Notes under the pieces: model-generated
What the model was told of the DNA's origin: nothing
What the model saw: the letters and a program-made list of their open reading frames with translations, nothing else
The model's database searches: none
Origin: Kappaphycus alvarezii
Taxonomy: Eukaryota > Rhodophyta > Florideophyceae > Gigartinales > Solieriaceae
Length of the DNA: 64,000 bases
NCBI GenBank assembly: GCA_002205965.3
Contig: NADL03000483.1
Location: forward strand, 1,426,001-1,490,000
Direction: 5' to 3'
Translations under genes and position numbers: made by a program
In this document: positions 1 through 11,749 of the stretch, piece by piece
How the letters are laid out: each line of letters opens with the position of its first letter
Position numbering within the stretch: the first letter of the stretch is position 1

Positions 1-762
1 GTATCATCACGAGGAAAGCTAGAGGTTGATTTAAATAGTTCGGAGGCTTTGCGACAAGTAAAAACCTCTAAAAACAGCAAATATTTAGTTCATTTTTGAT
101 TACATAGCGCGAACCTGCGGGATCAATATCTCTCGTGGGATCGCGCAAAATTTTTCAAAAAAACTGTTAGAATATATACTTAATCGCAAGCTCGGAAAGG
201 GCCAGCCTACAGTATTCTAAACCTTGTCTGACCAGAAGTTCACAGGTTTCCCAAAAAAGGCATTAAGCATATCCTATCTTGGCTGTAATGCTCCTTTGCA
301 AGACCCAAAACGTGTACAAATGTCCGTCAATACCCAAGTCAGATATTCTTTCAAAGAATAAAAGGACCTCAAAACTAATTGGATACTATTGCCTTACGTT
401 AGCCAAGCCCTATAAGAAGCATTCCACAACGGATGGATAGCTCCATTTTTTGGCGTAGATTTTGCTCAAATAGAGACCTTACTTGGAATGGATTAGGTTT
501 ACAGCCCGGAAGGATCAGAAGGCCCTCTTTTGGTTACTGAACCAAGACTGTACAGAAATTATCGTCCGTTGGAGAACTCGCCCAGTAGATTTTGAAGATG
601 AGTATACCCACAATCTTTGCAGGAATCAAAATCTCAAAAAGTCACTGTCCCATCTGGAAAGATACAGAAAAGTCTGAATTAGATCATACATTGTCTCGTT
701 TTACGCAGGGATAAGAGTCTGCCCTAAAGATACCCAGCCCAGTCCCACAGGTTCTCGCGTGT

Positions 763-794
763 CAGAAGTGCGTGTCAGCAGAAGTGCGTGTCAG
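763..794. repeat. perfect 16-bp tandem duplication
   Basis: The 16-mer CAGAAGTGCGTGTCAG occurs twice back to back (763-778 and 779-794) with no mismatch. It is a local duplication; no function is implied. Confidence 0.85.
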
Positions 795-834
795 ACGTGT
801 GATCCGAATTAGACATGCTTAGACCAAAAGCACT

Positions 835-963
835 CGCATAGCATTACTCTAATTCACTCATCTCTTTTGATTAAGTGCTTACATACACTGTACGCTCACA
901 GTGACAGCATAACCGACAAAGCGCGCATAGCATTACTCTATTTAACCCATCGCTTCTGATTAA
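835..963. repeat. 40-bp imperfect direct repeat, 89 bp apart
   Basis: Two copies (835-874 and 924-963) share the block CGCATAGCATTACTCTA and a common end TGATTAA, with scattered differences between them. The offset is 89 bp. It looks like a decayed tandem duplication. Confidence 0.75.
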
Positions 964-3900
964 AAAGATGGCGTGAAACTGTTAATTTACAGTCTCCACC
1001 TCCCTAAGGAACTTCATGTTCACATTCCTTCGAGAGCGCGTACGGGGTGAAGGCTGGAAAAGAAATGCATATAACGACAGAGGAGTTCCTGAAGAAGCAG
1101 ATAAAAATCCGCACTGCTTCGAAACGAATAAGAAGAGAGATAAACTAGAGATACAAATATATACTATGGCCACCTTCTTACCGGATCTGTTATTCAAATG
1201 AACGAGACTCTACATATTTTGTCCCAGAATCTTTGAATATATGAACTTAGATGAAGGTGCAATACTCTTCAACGGTACAACCTGGCGGTGAGAAAATGTA
1301 GAACTAACTCAGGAGCTTATTACATTGCTCGCAGATAAAGAAGGCCAAATTTACGAAGATATCCAGCTCAGACCATTATTTAAAGGCCAGTGTAACTATT
1401 ATGAAGACTTAACATACTTGAGGACCATTCTGGCGACTTTTTCCTGGAATTTTTACAATTATGCATATTTCTGCCTTTGAATAAAACCAAGGATAGATGT
1501 TTAAAAAGGGAAGCCGAAAAAAGTATGGGATACAAATCATTCTACAAAAGAGCAAGCTTGTTGAACGAAATAGATTTATGCGCACCTCTGCTCAGTCAAT
1601 AAAACAACAGCCATTTACAGCCCCACGAGGTAGGTAGAGTTGGTTTACTGCGAGTAGTGTAAAGATTTGGAGTCCTATGAATTTGAATTCAAATCATACA
1701 TCATCATGCGTTTTGGAACATATGCCAACCTATTTTTCAATCATTAAAACACCCCAATATTTCCCCTTGGTATTTTTAGACAGAATAATTCCACTGAAGC
1801 TAAATATTCAAACAATTAACAGAGATGATAATAAAGCAATATGAAAAACCAATGAAATAAAAGCTATGATTGATAACGGTTAAAAGTGACTTGAGGTCCA
1901 TATTCCAAAACGAATTAGCTGATTTTACACCAGGCCAACAAGAGCCAGAGCTGAAGAGAATTTACAAGCATCGTCCAATAAAAACATACAGGGAGAGAGT
2001 TTAGAGTTTCGAAAGGTCAAAAGAAACGATAAACTGCGCGAAGAAAAGAATAAACGAAAAAGACGATCATGCAGATAAAAGAGGTAATGGTACCGAAAAA
2101 ACATGCGGGCCGATAGTTTCAAATTTATTATTGAAAGTTTCAATCAGTATGTAAATAGCTCAAAATAACGATATATAGCCTAGAAATTATGGGAAACGCA
2201 CTTAATTAACAAAAAAATCATCAACTAACAGGTTACACGAGACCTCAAGATGTCACCTGATAGAAGTGCTTCCCAAGAAGACTGAGAACATTTTCGAGAG
2301 GAAAAATCATATTTTAAAGATGCTCAACGTCCACATTCGTTTCAAAAGCAACCTAAAATTCATAAACCTACTAAGGTAGATACAGAAAAGCAAGTGATGA
2401 CTAAGAAATAAATCACGAAAAGACCAACTAAATCCTAAATTGTTGAAGAATTTAATCCAGCTCAGCACCGATATTCACATTGCGAAATTATATCGATGAT
2501 TTTAATTCACGAGAGGAAAATATTTTATAGGCAGAGGTCGGAATTTTGGTTGCTTTTCGGAATTTTGGCTGCATTTAACAAGATAAGAGTATGAATTCAT
2601 GATTATGAGCAAATCATCTTGAATGACACTTACTATTAATATCCTACTGAAAGATGGGGAATCTTAAGAGCCTTCAGTATCGAAACCAGCATCAAATTAA
2701 ATAAACAATATCACTCTTTCCTTGGAGTGTTTCGAAATTCTTGAATGCTTGAGTTCTTAAATTTCTTCAGAGTGCTCCCAAACAATGGTTCATAGTAATA
2801 GTTTGAATCGAGTTTTGATATATCATCACATATTTGAGAAACATTCCTTACTATTTCTTCAGAATTCGTAAAGTATACGATATCTTGTTGGTCAAGCAGG
2901 TCAATATCGCCCAAAAAAACTCCAAAAAACTCCAAAACTGATGAAATTTACAGGGAAATTAATGGTTACAAATGATTGATGAAAAAGAACTCCACAGTAA
3001 TCTGGAAAAGTGAAACATAAAGGAAAATAAGTAGTTGAAATGCTTGATTTGTCCGATCTCGGTGTTTTTGCAATAGGATCCCAGTTTCAACTATAAAAAT
3101 GAGATAAAACAGCGAGAAAAATTCACTAGCGGCAAGCTGATGTATGGAGATTCATTAAATATGGCTTTTTAAAAACAAGTACAGTAGTTTACTATTGCTT
3201 GTCCCATTTTTGTTCCTCAACCCGAGATCTCGCTGACATTGACGAAATATAAGAATATAGGAAACTCACATTTGAACTGTTACGCTCACAGTAGAACTCT
3301 TCTTCCTCTCTGAGGTGTGAATCCTCATCACCATCCTAAATTTATCTGTCAATCTTCACATCCAATTCCTGAAAAAGTTCTTTAAAATTCACCTGTGCAA
3401 CAAAAAGCACTCAGAGAAAAATAGTTTGAATGTTTTTAGAATGCCTTTTGTTTGCTATTAGGTATGCTTAGAAACTTTCTTTCAATAATTTGTAGAGAAA
3501 TACGTATCGTTTATCTTGGAGTACCGTAGTATCGCTGCCTGACTGTTTCACGAAGTGAGTAGTATGATTTGAAATTAGAGACGCGGAGAAAGTGGACCAG
3601 TTACCTACAAAAAAACCTGTTTGTGAATCAAAAATCAATGTTTTAGATTAATTTACAATACGGCCGCGAAATGTTTACCATACAAAAGCGAATATTTTAA
3701 AGTATATTGGCTGTTATTTTTTTCGTATTTGTTGGATGTTTTTGTATGCAAATATTATTTTACAAATGTGTCTGTCATTTTGACGGTGGTACAAACATTT
3801 TTAGATTAAGTGAAGATTTTTATCTCAAAAATCTGGCCAAGGGTACATCCATTTTAGTCAACTATCTAAGATGGTCTCTAGTCATTCATGACTTTTTCGT

Positions 3901-4029
3901 AGTGACCGGAGACCGGATCTACTTCTTCACCCCCCGTTGCACCTACATGGCGTCAATGATTTTAACTCCTTAATTAGTGACATAATTTCCCCGTAATCCT
4001 TATACTAGCACCTTAGAAGGTCAAAATGT

Positions 4030-5096
4030 CCTTTTCTGTCTTAAAAATTGGTGTAATTTTTCCCAGAAGGCTCTTATTCAGCGATTGATGTAAGATATCT
4101 CCAAATCGTCCGCATTTCAAATATATACCTTTCTAATGTGTCCATAATCTTCCTTAGTTGTGGCTTATCGCTTTCAATAGCCTCGATTTCAGTGCCCACG
4201 GCATCTCTATCTTTTTTATGAACTTTGTAAAATAATTATTCTTAAAGCGCTCCAATTGAACATCGCAGAAAATCACGTTTAAACTTTTCGGGGAGTATTT
4301 TTCTTCCCCAGGAAGTAAAGTCTCTACGTTTTCCTTGATGATTTATCCTTTCATTTCAGCTTTGGCAGATTTTTTTTTGGAATAACACCGGTACAGTGCT
4401 TTTTATAGCTTTACATAGGCCAGTATGGGATTTCGCATTTTACTTATGTCCTTTGAGTACTCTTTTTCGCGAAAATTTCTAAGTTGTTCAATTCGGATGG
4501 TGCTTGATTGATTTGACTCTTTTAATAGATTAATGTTCTCAATATACTTCGTGAAAACGTCTGTCTGTGTAACTGTTCCAAATTCACCTTCCCGCGGCGA
4601 CAGTTTCCCAGGATCTAGTACTTTTTTATAAATAGAATCATTTTCATTCGGAGTCTGTAAATGCAGAGACAGAACCAGAAGTTATTTCGGCAGAGGATGT
4701 CCTTTGTCCTTTGGCTTCATAAAATTAAATCTCATAGGAACTAATGCGTAATTATATTCTTGCATGACCAATAAAACGACTAAACTTCAAAGTCCTATGC
4801 TTTCATCGGTAGTGTTTTCTACTGTAAACCGTTCAAAATTTAATCTCGATTTCAGATTTCTTAAGACAGAGCAGTAAATTATGCGAGTATGTGTGACGAT
4901 TTATTTTTGAAGGAATTTGAATTTTTTCGGTAAAATAGTGCAGTTTGCCCACAATGAAACTAAGCACATAGGTTATGTTTCTAGTAACAACGGAATACTT
5001 TTCAAATTTATTTTCTCAACCGTGTAGATGGAATAGATCCTCTACATTGATGTGCTGTCGATTCAAATGTGATTGAAAATTGAATGCAGTGTTCAT
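4030..5096 (-). pseudogene. stop-poor coding relic, family unknown
   Basis: Reading down the minus strand from an ATG at 5096, one frame runs to about 4860, then shifts once at a T run into a second frame that runs to about 4030. About 350 codons contain roughly six stops, far fewer than random DNA of this AT content should have. The peptide is polar, with many Lys, Glu and Asn and a segment PREGEFGTVTQTDVF. I recognise no domain. Codons are AT-rich, unlike the host genes at 29-41 kb. It could be a remnant of a virus-like or plasmid-like element, or chance openness; I cannot decide by eye. Confidence 0.35.
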
Positions 5097-7351
5097 ATTT
5101 AAAATTTTTGATTCCTATGAATTCATTTTACACAGCCCTGTCTGAGGGCGGAAATTTTTCGTTTAAGTACGTTAGGTATTTGATTTATCGCCTTCTCTTT
5201 TTTGAGATTAAAGTGCAGTGAAAGGACAAAAATAATCCCTCGTGTTTTGAAATACCGTGTAGTTATCAAGAATAAGTTCCATTTTGCGCAGTTCGGTTAC
5301 GTAGAACTTGTGGGGTTTACTATTCTATGTAGATTTTAAAGAGCGGAACGATCGAAAAAAAGTCTTTCTTCTGCCCGTTTCGCGTTTGCCTTGTTATTTT
5401 CAGTAATTGGAACATAAAATTCATCTAAAATACGCATATTGCTGATAATGAAGAATTACATACAAAGTAAAACTAGCATGGAAATAGACAGGTTATAACA
5501 AAACTGCCTATCTTATCCCGTGTACGATTCAGTACAGTACAAAGTACTTATGGAACCAAAAATTAAAATGATCTGCAAAATCGGCTGTAGCACCTGGCAC
5601 TCAAAATAAAGAATAACATTTATTCAGTACAAAAAAAGCCTCGGATTTTGGTAGCGAATAAAAGAATTCATCCTATCTCCTTTTTGCACCAGTTTAACCA
5701 CTTACGCCATCTGTAATTCCCATCTTATTTTTAGTCCTATTTCAGTTACGATAATTTCAGTTTCAAATTGAACAGCGATGTGCTCTTATCTTGTAAATAA
5801 ACCAATATGATCCACATTTCACATGTTATTGACCTAGTTTTAGATTCGAAATCCCAAATACTGTCATTAAAAATCCTCTGAACCCAGCCAATTTGTCTTT
5901 TTACCCAACAAGAAGTGAGAAGATATGATTTAAACCTCTGAAAGACCATATTTATGCAAGAAAAGTAAATATCTCTGGAGCTACCTAGGAAATATTTACT
6001 AGAATAATTGAGCCAAAAGAAAGCAGTGGGATCAGGAAAAAGAGCACTTAGTGACAGGACTTTTCGGATTCAAAAAGTTTAGTGATAAACTTTTGTCGAC
6101 TTGAAAGCTATAATATCTCTTTTTATCGAACTGATATGAACTTTTTTTGGTTTCTTTGAGTTGAGACAACTTTTTCCTGGTACCTGATCTAAATTATCAA
6201 GGTAGATAAATTATTCAAAAGGTATCTAAAACAAAGGAGGAAATGCTAGTAGATTAATCATATTTTTGCAAGTATTTTCCAAGTGTACTCTTCATAGTTT
6301 AATTCATGGACCTTTACATACAGCTTGTGTAGATAGCATGGAATTAAAATCTTTAATGGGATGTCCTACGTTAGACAGTAATAATGAAGGAAGAGAAAAG
6401 GCCATCTGGTGACCAACCGTGCATACTTTCTGTTGTAGAAAGTAGTTGATAAGGAACAAAGGGGCTATATCATTTAAAGGAGTTTTTTTACATCGGAAAA
6501 TTTGGAACTAAATTCATGGACTGCACAAAACTTTGTTCACTAACCTCCTTTCACTTTTCTACAGACTATTATTTTGTTTTACTGAGGAATTGGTAAGTAA
6601 TTAGAGTTGAGGTTTTAAAAGTGAGTTATCTTGAGTGTGCAAGACAACTCAAGAATCTACGGGAATTGAATTGAAGTGCGAGGCTTGTTTTCATACAAAA
6701 ATGAATTCAAAGGATTAAATAGTCACCTAAGTAGGATATTATTGGAATAGACGCAAGAATTTAAGGGCGATAAATTGACATAAGTCCTTTTTTGGCTAAA
6801 GTACTTTTTTCATTTTAACGGCAAAAATCAAAATTTCCATACGAATATTACACACAAAAGAGTTTAACTATATCAGTATCGCCATCGATCTTGACTTCAT
6901 GTAATATTTCGATAAGACTGTTCGGATTTTAATTGGTGATTGTTCTTTAAAATAGTCCCTAATGTCTATTCATTATAGCACCGTCATCACATGAGAAAAA
7001 ACCTCTTTATACTAAAAAACTTTATAGAAAATAGAAATCATATTGGGGCCCGTAAATATTTTCTAAAAATATATAATCTAAAATCATAGCATTACGATGA
7101 AGAGATGTTCAGTGACTTCAGCCCTACGCCACTTCGGTTAAAGCGGTCAGCTACAAGATAAAATATAGAAAATTGATACTAAAATCAAAGGTTATGAGAT
7201 GAAATAAAGTATTTTTTACCCTCACTTGAGCTAAAATTACCGAAACGTTTTTTTTACCGAGCTTCAGTACTGTTTAAATTATAGGTTCGCAAAAAAGGAC
7301 AAAAAAAGAATAATTTTTAATTCAAAATTTTGCCCAGAATTTTGTTCTCAT
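5097..7351. other. AT-rich stretch without a supported gene
   Basis: No intact reading frame. A short minus-strand frame from an ATG at 5437 (about 33 codons, ending near 5340) reads as plausible peptide. A minus-strand frame near 6900 contains the tetrapeptide GDTD, which recalls polymerase B motif C but is too short to call. A TACTG-type repeat lies near 5530-5548. Confidence 0.4.
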
Positions 7352-8055
7352 ATGTGGATAATAGTTTTATGGAAACTGAAAAGGTTAGAATGGGAAAACT
7401 TCCAAAATTTGAAAATAACGACGAAGCATGCCAACAAATATTCCGTGCCAAAAAGGCGTATTTTAACGCCCAATAGCAGTAAACAAATCTTTTTTGTCTT
7501 CTTTATGGCAAGTAGTCCGGCAAAAGCGTGGGATTCGTTCTTGAAGATTTTTTTTGCATTTTATTTAGTTTTTTAGAGATAGACGTAGTGGTCTGGTTTT
7601 CTAAAATCCATGGAAGCTCTTCAAATAATAGTGAATATAGTGGCGCATATTGGTAAAGGTAGAGCGGTAACAAATTAGTGCCAGACTTACCCTTAATTGA
7701 AGAGGACAAGATAGTTGCTTGATATAAAAGACAATAATTAGTTCAAATCTCCTCATCGGTAGCATATTTGATTATCAAAAATGCTTCGAATCCTATATTA
7801 TCTCCACTAGAGGTAATTTTACTGGACCCATCATTTAAGTCACTCATCTCAACTTTGAATTACCATAACAAGCTTCTCGGAAAAATTGATCTCGAAGCGC
7901 TGAGCATAAAATTTTTCTTTACTATTCATACTTTTGAAGTGTCACAGTTCCCTGTAAAATTGTGGATTCGAAAAAACAGGACTCAGGCTCATAAGAGAAC
8001 CCAGAATATTCTTATTTTATCTTTTCACCCCTACAAATTCTGCGGGCAGATCTAA
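7352..8055 (+). pseudogene. P-loop ATPase-like relic (HerA/FtsK or A32 type?)
   Basis: Two adjoining plus-strand frames read as one protein if a base is added near 7515. A hydrophobic strand (IFFVFF) leads into A-S-x-S-G-K-S, a near Walker A motif, followed by a helix. About 20 residues later a second strand (DVVVWFSK) resembles the one that follows the P-loop in poxvirus A32-like packaging ATPases. Further on, VILLD could be Walker B, and the frame stays open to 8055. Four stops interrupt it. If real, this family is a hallmark of Polinton/Maverick elements, virophages and large DNA viruses. The match is by pattern only; the motif depends on one assumed indel. A profile search of the conceptual translation would settle it. 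Confidence 0.33.
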
Positions 8056-8448
8056 AACCCGTGATACAAGAGAGAAGTTATCAATGACCTTATTTCTTTC
8101 CATAAACTCCATTTCTATTCATAAATCTCCCAGTTAAAAAATTTCCATGCTGTGCATCAACCATCATAAATAGGATTACTATGTAATTTTGAAGAATACG
8201 CTTTATGATATATTTTTTCTGAATTGAACTGTTCCAAGAAAAAAGTGTACCTGAAACTTTCCTCGGTCGAAAAATACCGAAAAGAATCCAGCACAAATGC
8301 ACAAAATTTTAAATAATCTGGGCTGATGGCGCTAATAGGTTTTTTCGGGGACAATAATTTATCATACCCTTTACTCTTTCTGAGAACTGCGTATATGTAA
8401 ATTATAGAATTTTTGTCTCTGCATACAAGAATATCGGGGAATCCATTG

Positions 8449-8631
8449 TTAGAAGAGATAAGATATTGAACATTTTCTTAGAGCATATAAAAATTCTTGT
8501 TTCCCTCTTTTCAATTCAAAACATTTTCCATGTGCGCAGAAAAAAGAGCAACCAGATTTTTCTTGGAGTTTGCGGATTACATGAAAATGGCAAATATTAT
8601 TTTTTGATATTATGTCCACATCAACGATCAA
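8449..8631 (-). pseudogene. small Cys/His-rich reading frame
   Basis: A 60-codon minus-strand frame carries the order H-x-H...F-F-C...C...C with basic residues between. It loosely recalls a zinc-binding stretch near the start of protein-primed polymerases of Maverick elements. Just downstream (about 8157-8354, minus) another frame is open for 65 codons. Neither starts convincingly and both are AT-rich. I report them because of the ATPase-like relic next door; alone they would not deserve a call. Confidence 0.2.
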
Positions 8632-8755
8632 GAGCGCGCCTGTTTTTGTGTTATTTTATTTTCTCTCTTTTTAACTTTGGATGTCGCCGCACGTGCTATT
8701 TCCTGTGTGATATAATTTCTTACTCATTCATCTACCTGTCTTAAGTTGATATACA

Positions 8756-11169
8756 TTTTTTTGATTGTTCACTTGTAACTATGCTCTCAATAATTGCCCT
8801 AAACAATATTTCATTCACCATTTTTACTGTTTCTTTCAAGAATAAGCGTGAATAATCAATACTTCTAGTTTACAGTACCGAAAAAAAAGTCTCAGTAGAC
8901 CTGTTCTATCCAAGGAAGCTGTAGTGGGAGGCTCCATGACTAGCATGGCGATGGTTTCAATACGAAGCATCAATTTGGGCAATAATTTGTAATCAATCCT
9001 GTTAAAATTAGATTTTAGACTGAATCTTTGATTGAAATCGTTGAACTTTGTAGTAAAAAACTATTTGAAAAAAAGAGAATCATCCTGTGAGACATACTTG
9101 CGCCATCATCATATGCGAGCTGTCTAAAATATTAGCATTAGCATCACACATGCCAAGGAAAGTAAGTTAAATTCATTTTCCCTGTAAAAAGTGATTTTTG
9201 ATATATTTAATGATGCGTTACTCTAATTGAAACTCTTCTTGCGTAAAAAACTCAGTAGGTTAGTGTTAGGCTTCGCAAAAGCATTTTTGTGAGTTGTGTT
9301 CATTTCTACTAAAAAGATGAGTTATAAGAATGAAAAACACGAAAAATTGCTACGTGATCTACATGTAGAGTGAAACTGATTTCTAGGAAAAATTGGCGAC
9401 TTAAATGCCCTTTAAGGTATCATCAATCATGTGAAGAAGTGTGGACAGGCGTAATCATCAGGCTCATAGCATCTATCCGTCTCTATAACTGGAAATATAA
9501 CCCCGTCCTTTTAAATTCCTTCCATTAATCGCTCGCGAATTTCTGAAAGCTAACTGGAAATAATTATAAGTTAGTATCCATGGCAATACTTTTCAGATAT
9601 GTGGATGACTCAACACTTTTTGGGAATTTTTGATTATACGTCATCATAGAGCTAGTAAAGTTTCAATTAGACATGAAATCATAGTTTGAATTTTCTATTC
9701 TCAAGCATAACATGTAGGAAAGGGAAAACATAGGGTAAACGGGAAAGCAATTATCAGATATTTAACATCCTGTCTATTTCTCTGCGAGTAATGTCTTAAG
9801 GTGAGAAAATAATCAACAAGGAAGTTTTTTGATAGATCAAGGCTTCTCCCTCTCATAATTCTGTCAGTAGGGCTTAGAACGTCGTTTTGGATAGTTAAAG
9901 TTACAATTAACACGGCGCCTGGGAAACATAGTTCACCCGATTTCTGCAGTAGTCAGAACATTGCAGTTGTTTACATATTTCCTATGCGGAGGGGTTGGGC
10001 AGTCGTCTTTTCTTGCAATACAAGAGTGTCGCTATATTTAACATCGGCTGTAGTCCTCCTCTGGACAAATGTATCTTATTCTGCAGGTTTTAGGTTAAAA
10101 AGGAACAAATTTCCTCCATGCTGCAGCGTGGGAGATACTGAAGGGTTTTGAGAGGGCGCAAATTTTTTTTGTAATACAATTTCTGAGGAGAACCGTTTTA
10201 ATTTACTTATATGGTATTTAGCTACCCCTAATGAGAATCCTAAAATGTCTATAATTGTCGATATTGCGTGATAGAGCATGTGAAAAGCTGCGAACCATCC
10301 GAATATAGTATTCTAGTTTTAATATGTGTTGTAAAGGCTTGAGATAGGGCGGAAAGACCGTAATCTTCTTGACTAAGCTGAAAATATAACAATTCTTTAT
10401 TTTGGGCGGCTTTCGGGGTCGCTCAAATATACCCAACCGCCGTCGTTGCCGTCGTCGTCGTCGCCGTGGGATACAGCTAAACTCATGGACACATGGACAG
10501 CAAAAAGTATGCCTTCTGATCGAATGGCCTTGCACAGGCTCACCTTGTCATAAAAGTGTGGATCCTTTTCTTCAACTCTTTCCCTTACCTTTTTGTTCTC
10601 CATTGCTTCTCGTGTTCGTGGCTTTTCTTTTCGGGGATACTGGATTACACCGAGAGTAAGTTGCCACTGTGCCCCTATTTTAAATATTATTCCAGCGATG
10701 ACACCAGGGGCTCGGATTAAGTCCAGGCCACGGCGTCCGTCTGGCCATTATCGTCTCTATAAAGACAGAAACAAGAAGGGAAACCCCAAGAAATGACTAC
10801 TTACAAACTTTTTCAACCCGCTTCCCGAGCGAACCATCCATCTTCCCCACCGCTGCCCACTTGGATTTGTATCTACTACAGCAGATAATTCGCAAGAACT
10901 TCTCTCCTACCTCACAATATAGAGGCTTCGGCCGATTCAGACCACTTCAAACATGACAAATTTTCTGAGCTGCATCCTTTCCTCAACGCTTTTTGGTACT
11001 TTTACTGCTTCTCGCACAAAAAATACCTGGAAAAATTGGTAAGCCGTAAGTTGAGGCTGAGTCGCAATGCTATCACGTATAGTTCCTGCCTAGAGTAACT
11101 TGAGGCATCTTCCTCCCTACCCCGCTATTTTTCGCTCATATTCACTATTTTACGTGATCCAGACATTAG
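8756..11169. other. AT-rich stretch without a supported gene
   Basis: No coherent protein in six frames. Base composition becomes less AT-rich from about 10.4 kb. Contains the short CGT-type microsatellite listed next. Confidence 0.5.
10438..10467. repeat. imperfect CGT/CCG trinucleotide microsatellite
   Basis: A run of CGT and GTC triplets, interrupted by a few variants, gives Arg-rich or Asp-rich readings in overlapping frames. Those frames are by-products of the repeat. Confidence 0.75.
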
Positions 11170-11451
11170 CGGAGCTGCCTCAGCACCTCAAGTAATAGCG
11201 ACGGTATTGTTACGTATGGGTGGGCATCTGCAGGGAATTTATCCCCGCAGATCGCAGATGAGTCGTCTGCGGCTGTAACTCAAACTCCAATATCTCTCAC
11301 TACTCCACTCCTCCCCTCTCAACAGCAGCCGGAGCCAGTACCACAGCCGCTGCCAGATGACACGCCAACTACGAAAATGCGTTTAGAGGACACCGTCGCC
11401 ACGCCTCAGGGTATTTCTAAAAAATACGATTGGTACAAGATATCTGCATGA
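11170..11451 (+). pseudogene. Pro/Gln-rich coding fragment, possible gag-like region
   Basis: About 94 codons are open on the plus strand with no ATG at the front, ending in TGA at 11449. The peptide is rich in Ser, Thr, Pro and Gln and ends in a Lys/Tyr/Trp-rich tail, typical of disordered protein and unlike random translation. It lies upstream of, and on the same strand as, the reverse transcriptase relic at 11.75-13.6 kb, so it may be the nucleocapsid-like first part of that element. No domain is recognised. Confidence 0.3.
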
Positions 11452-11749
11452 CCCTTGTTTACGTCACACAACGTATTTATAGGTGTGAGCGGAATTCTAT
11501 CGCCACGGAGCTCAGTCGCGTGCTATGGAAATGTGCAGTGGCACACTAAGGGTCTCACAAGGCAGGTCATAACTTCCCGAAACTAGTGCTATTTCCCTCT
11601 GATATTATTGCAAACCTTATATTCATGTTTCCAAAAATCCAATCCTAAGCCCATGAAGCAACTTTCCAATTCTGCTAATTGTCTTCAGCTATTATATGAG
11701 GGAAATGATAAGCTGCTCTCTCAGATCAAAGTAAACTGACTTTAATCTC

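Larger units (their letters stand above)
1..4029. other. AT-rich gene-poor stretch
   Basis: I see no intact gene here. Two stop-poor plus-strand frames (about 1888-2150 and 2250-2790) read as lysine/glutamate-rich peptide, but a second frame in the same place is also open, so they may be chance in A-rich DNA. The only clear structures are the short direct repeats listed separately. Confidence 0.5.

Noticed and set aside
6840-6905. GDTD tetrapeptide on the minus strand as polymerase B motif C
   Set aside because: No motif A or B found at suitable distance, and the frame has stops right after it. Mentioned only as weak context.
10218-10659. Arg-rich frames on both strands near 10.4 kb
   Set aside because: Produced by the CGT-type microsatellite at 10438-10467.
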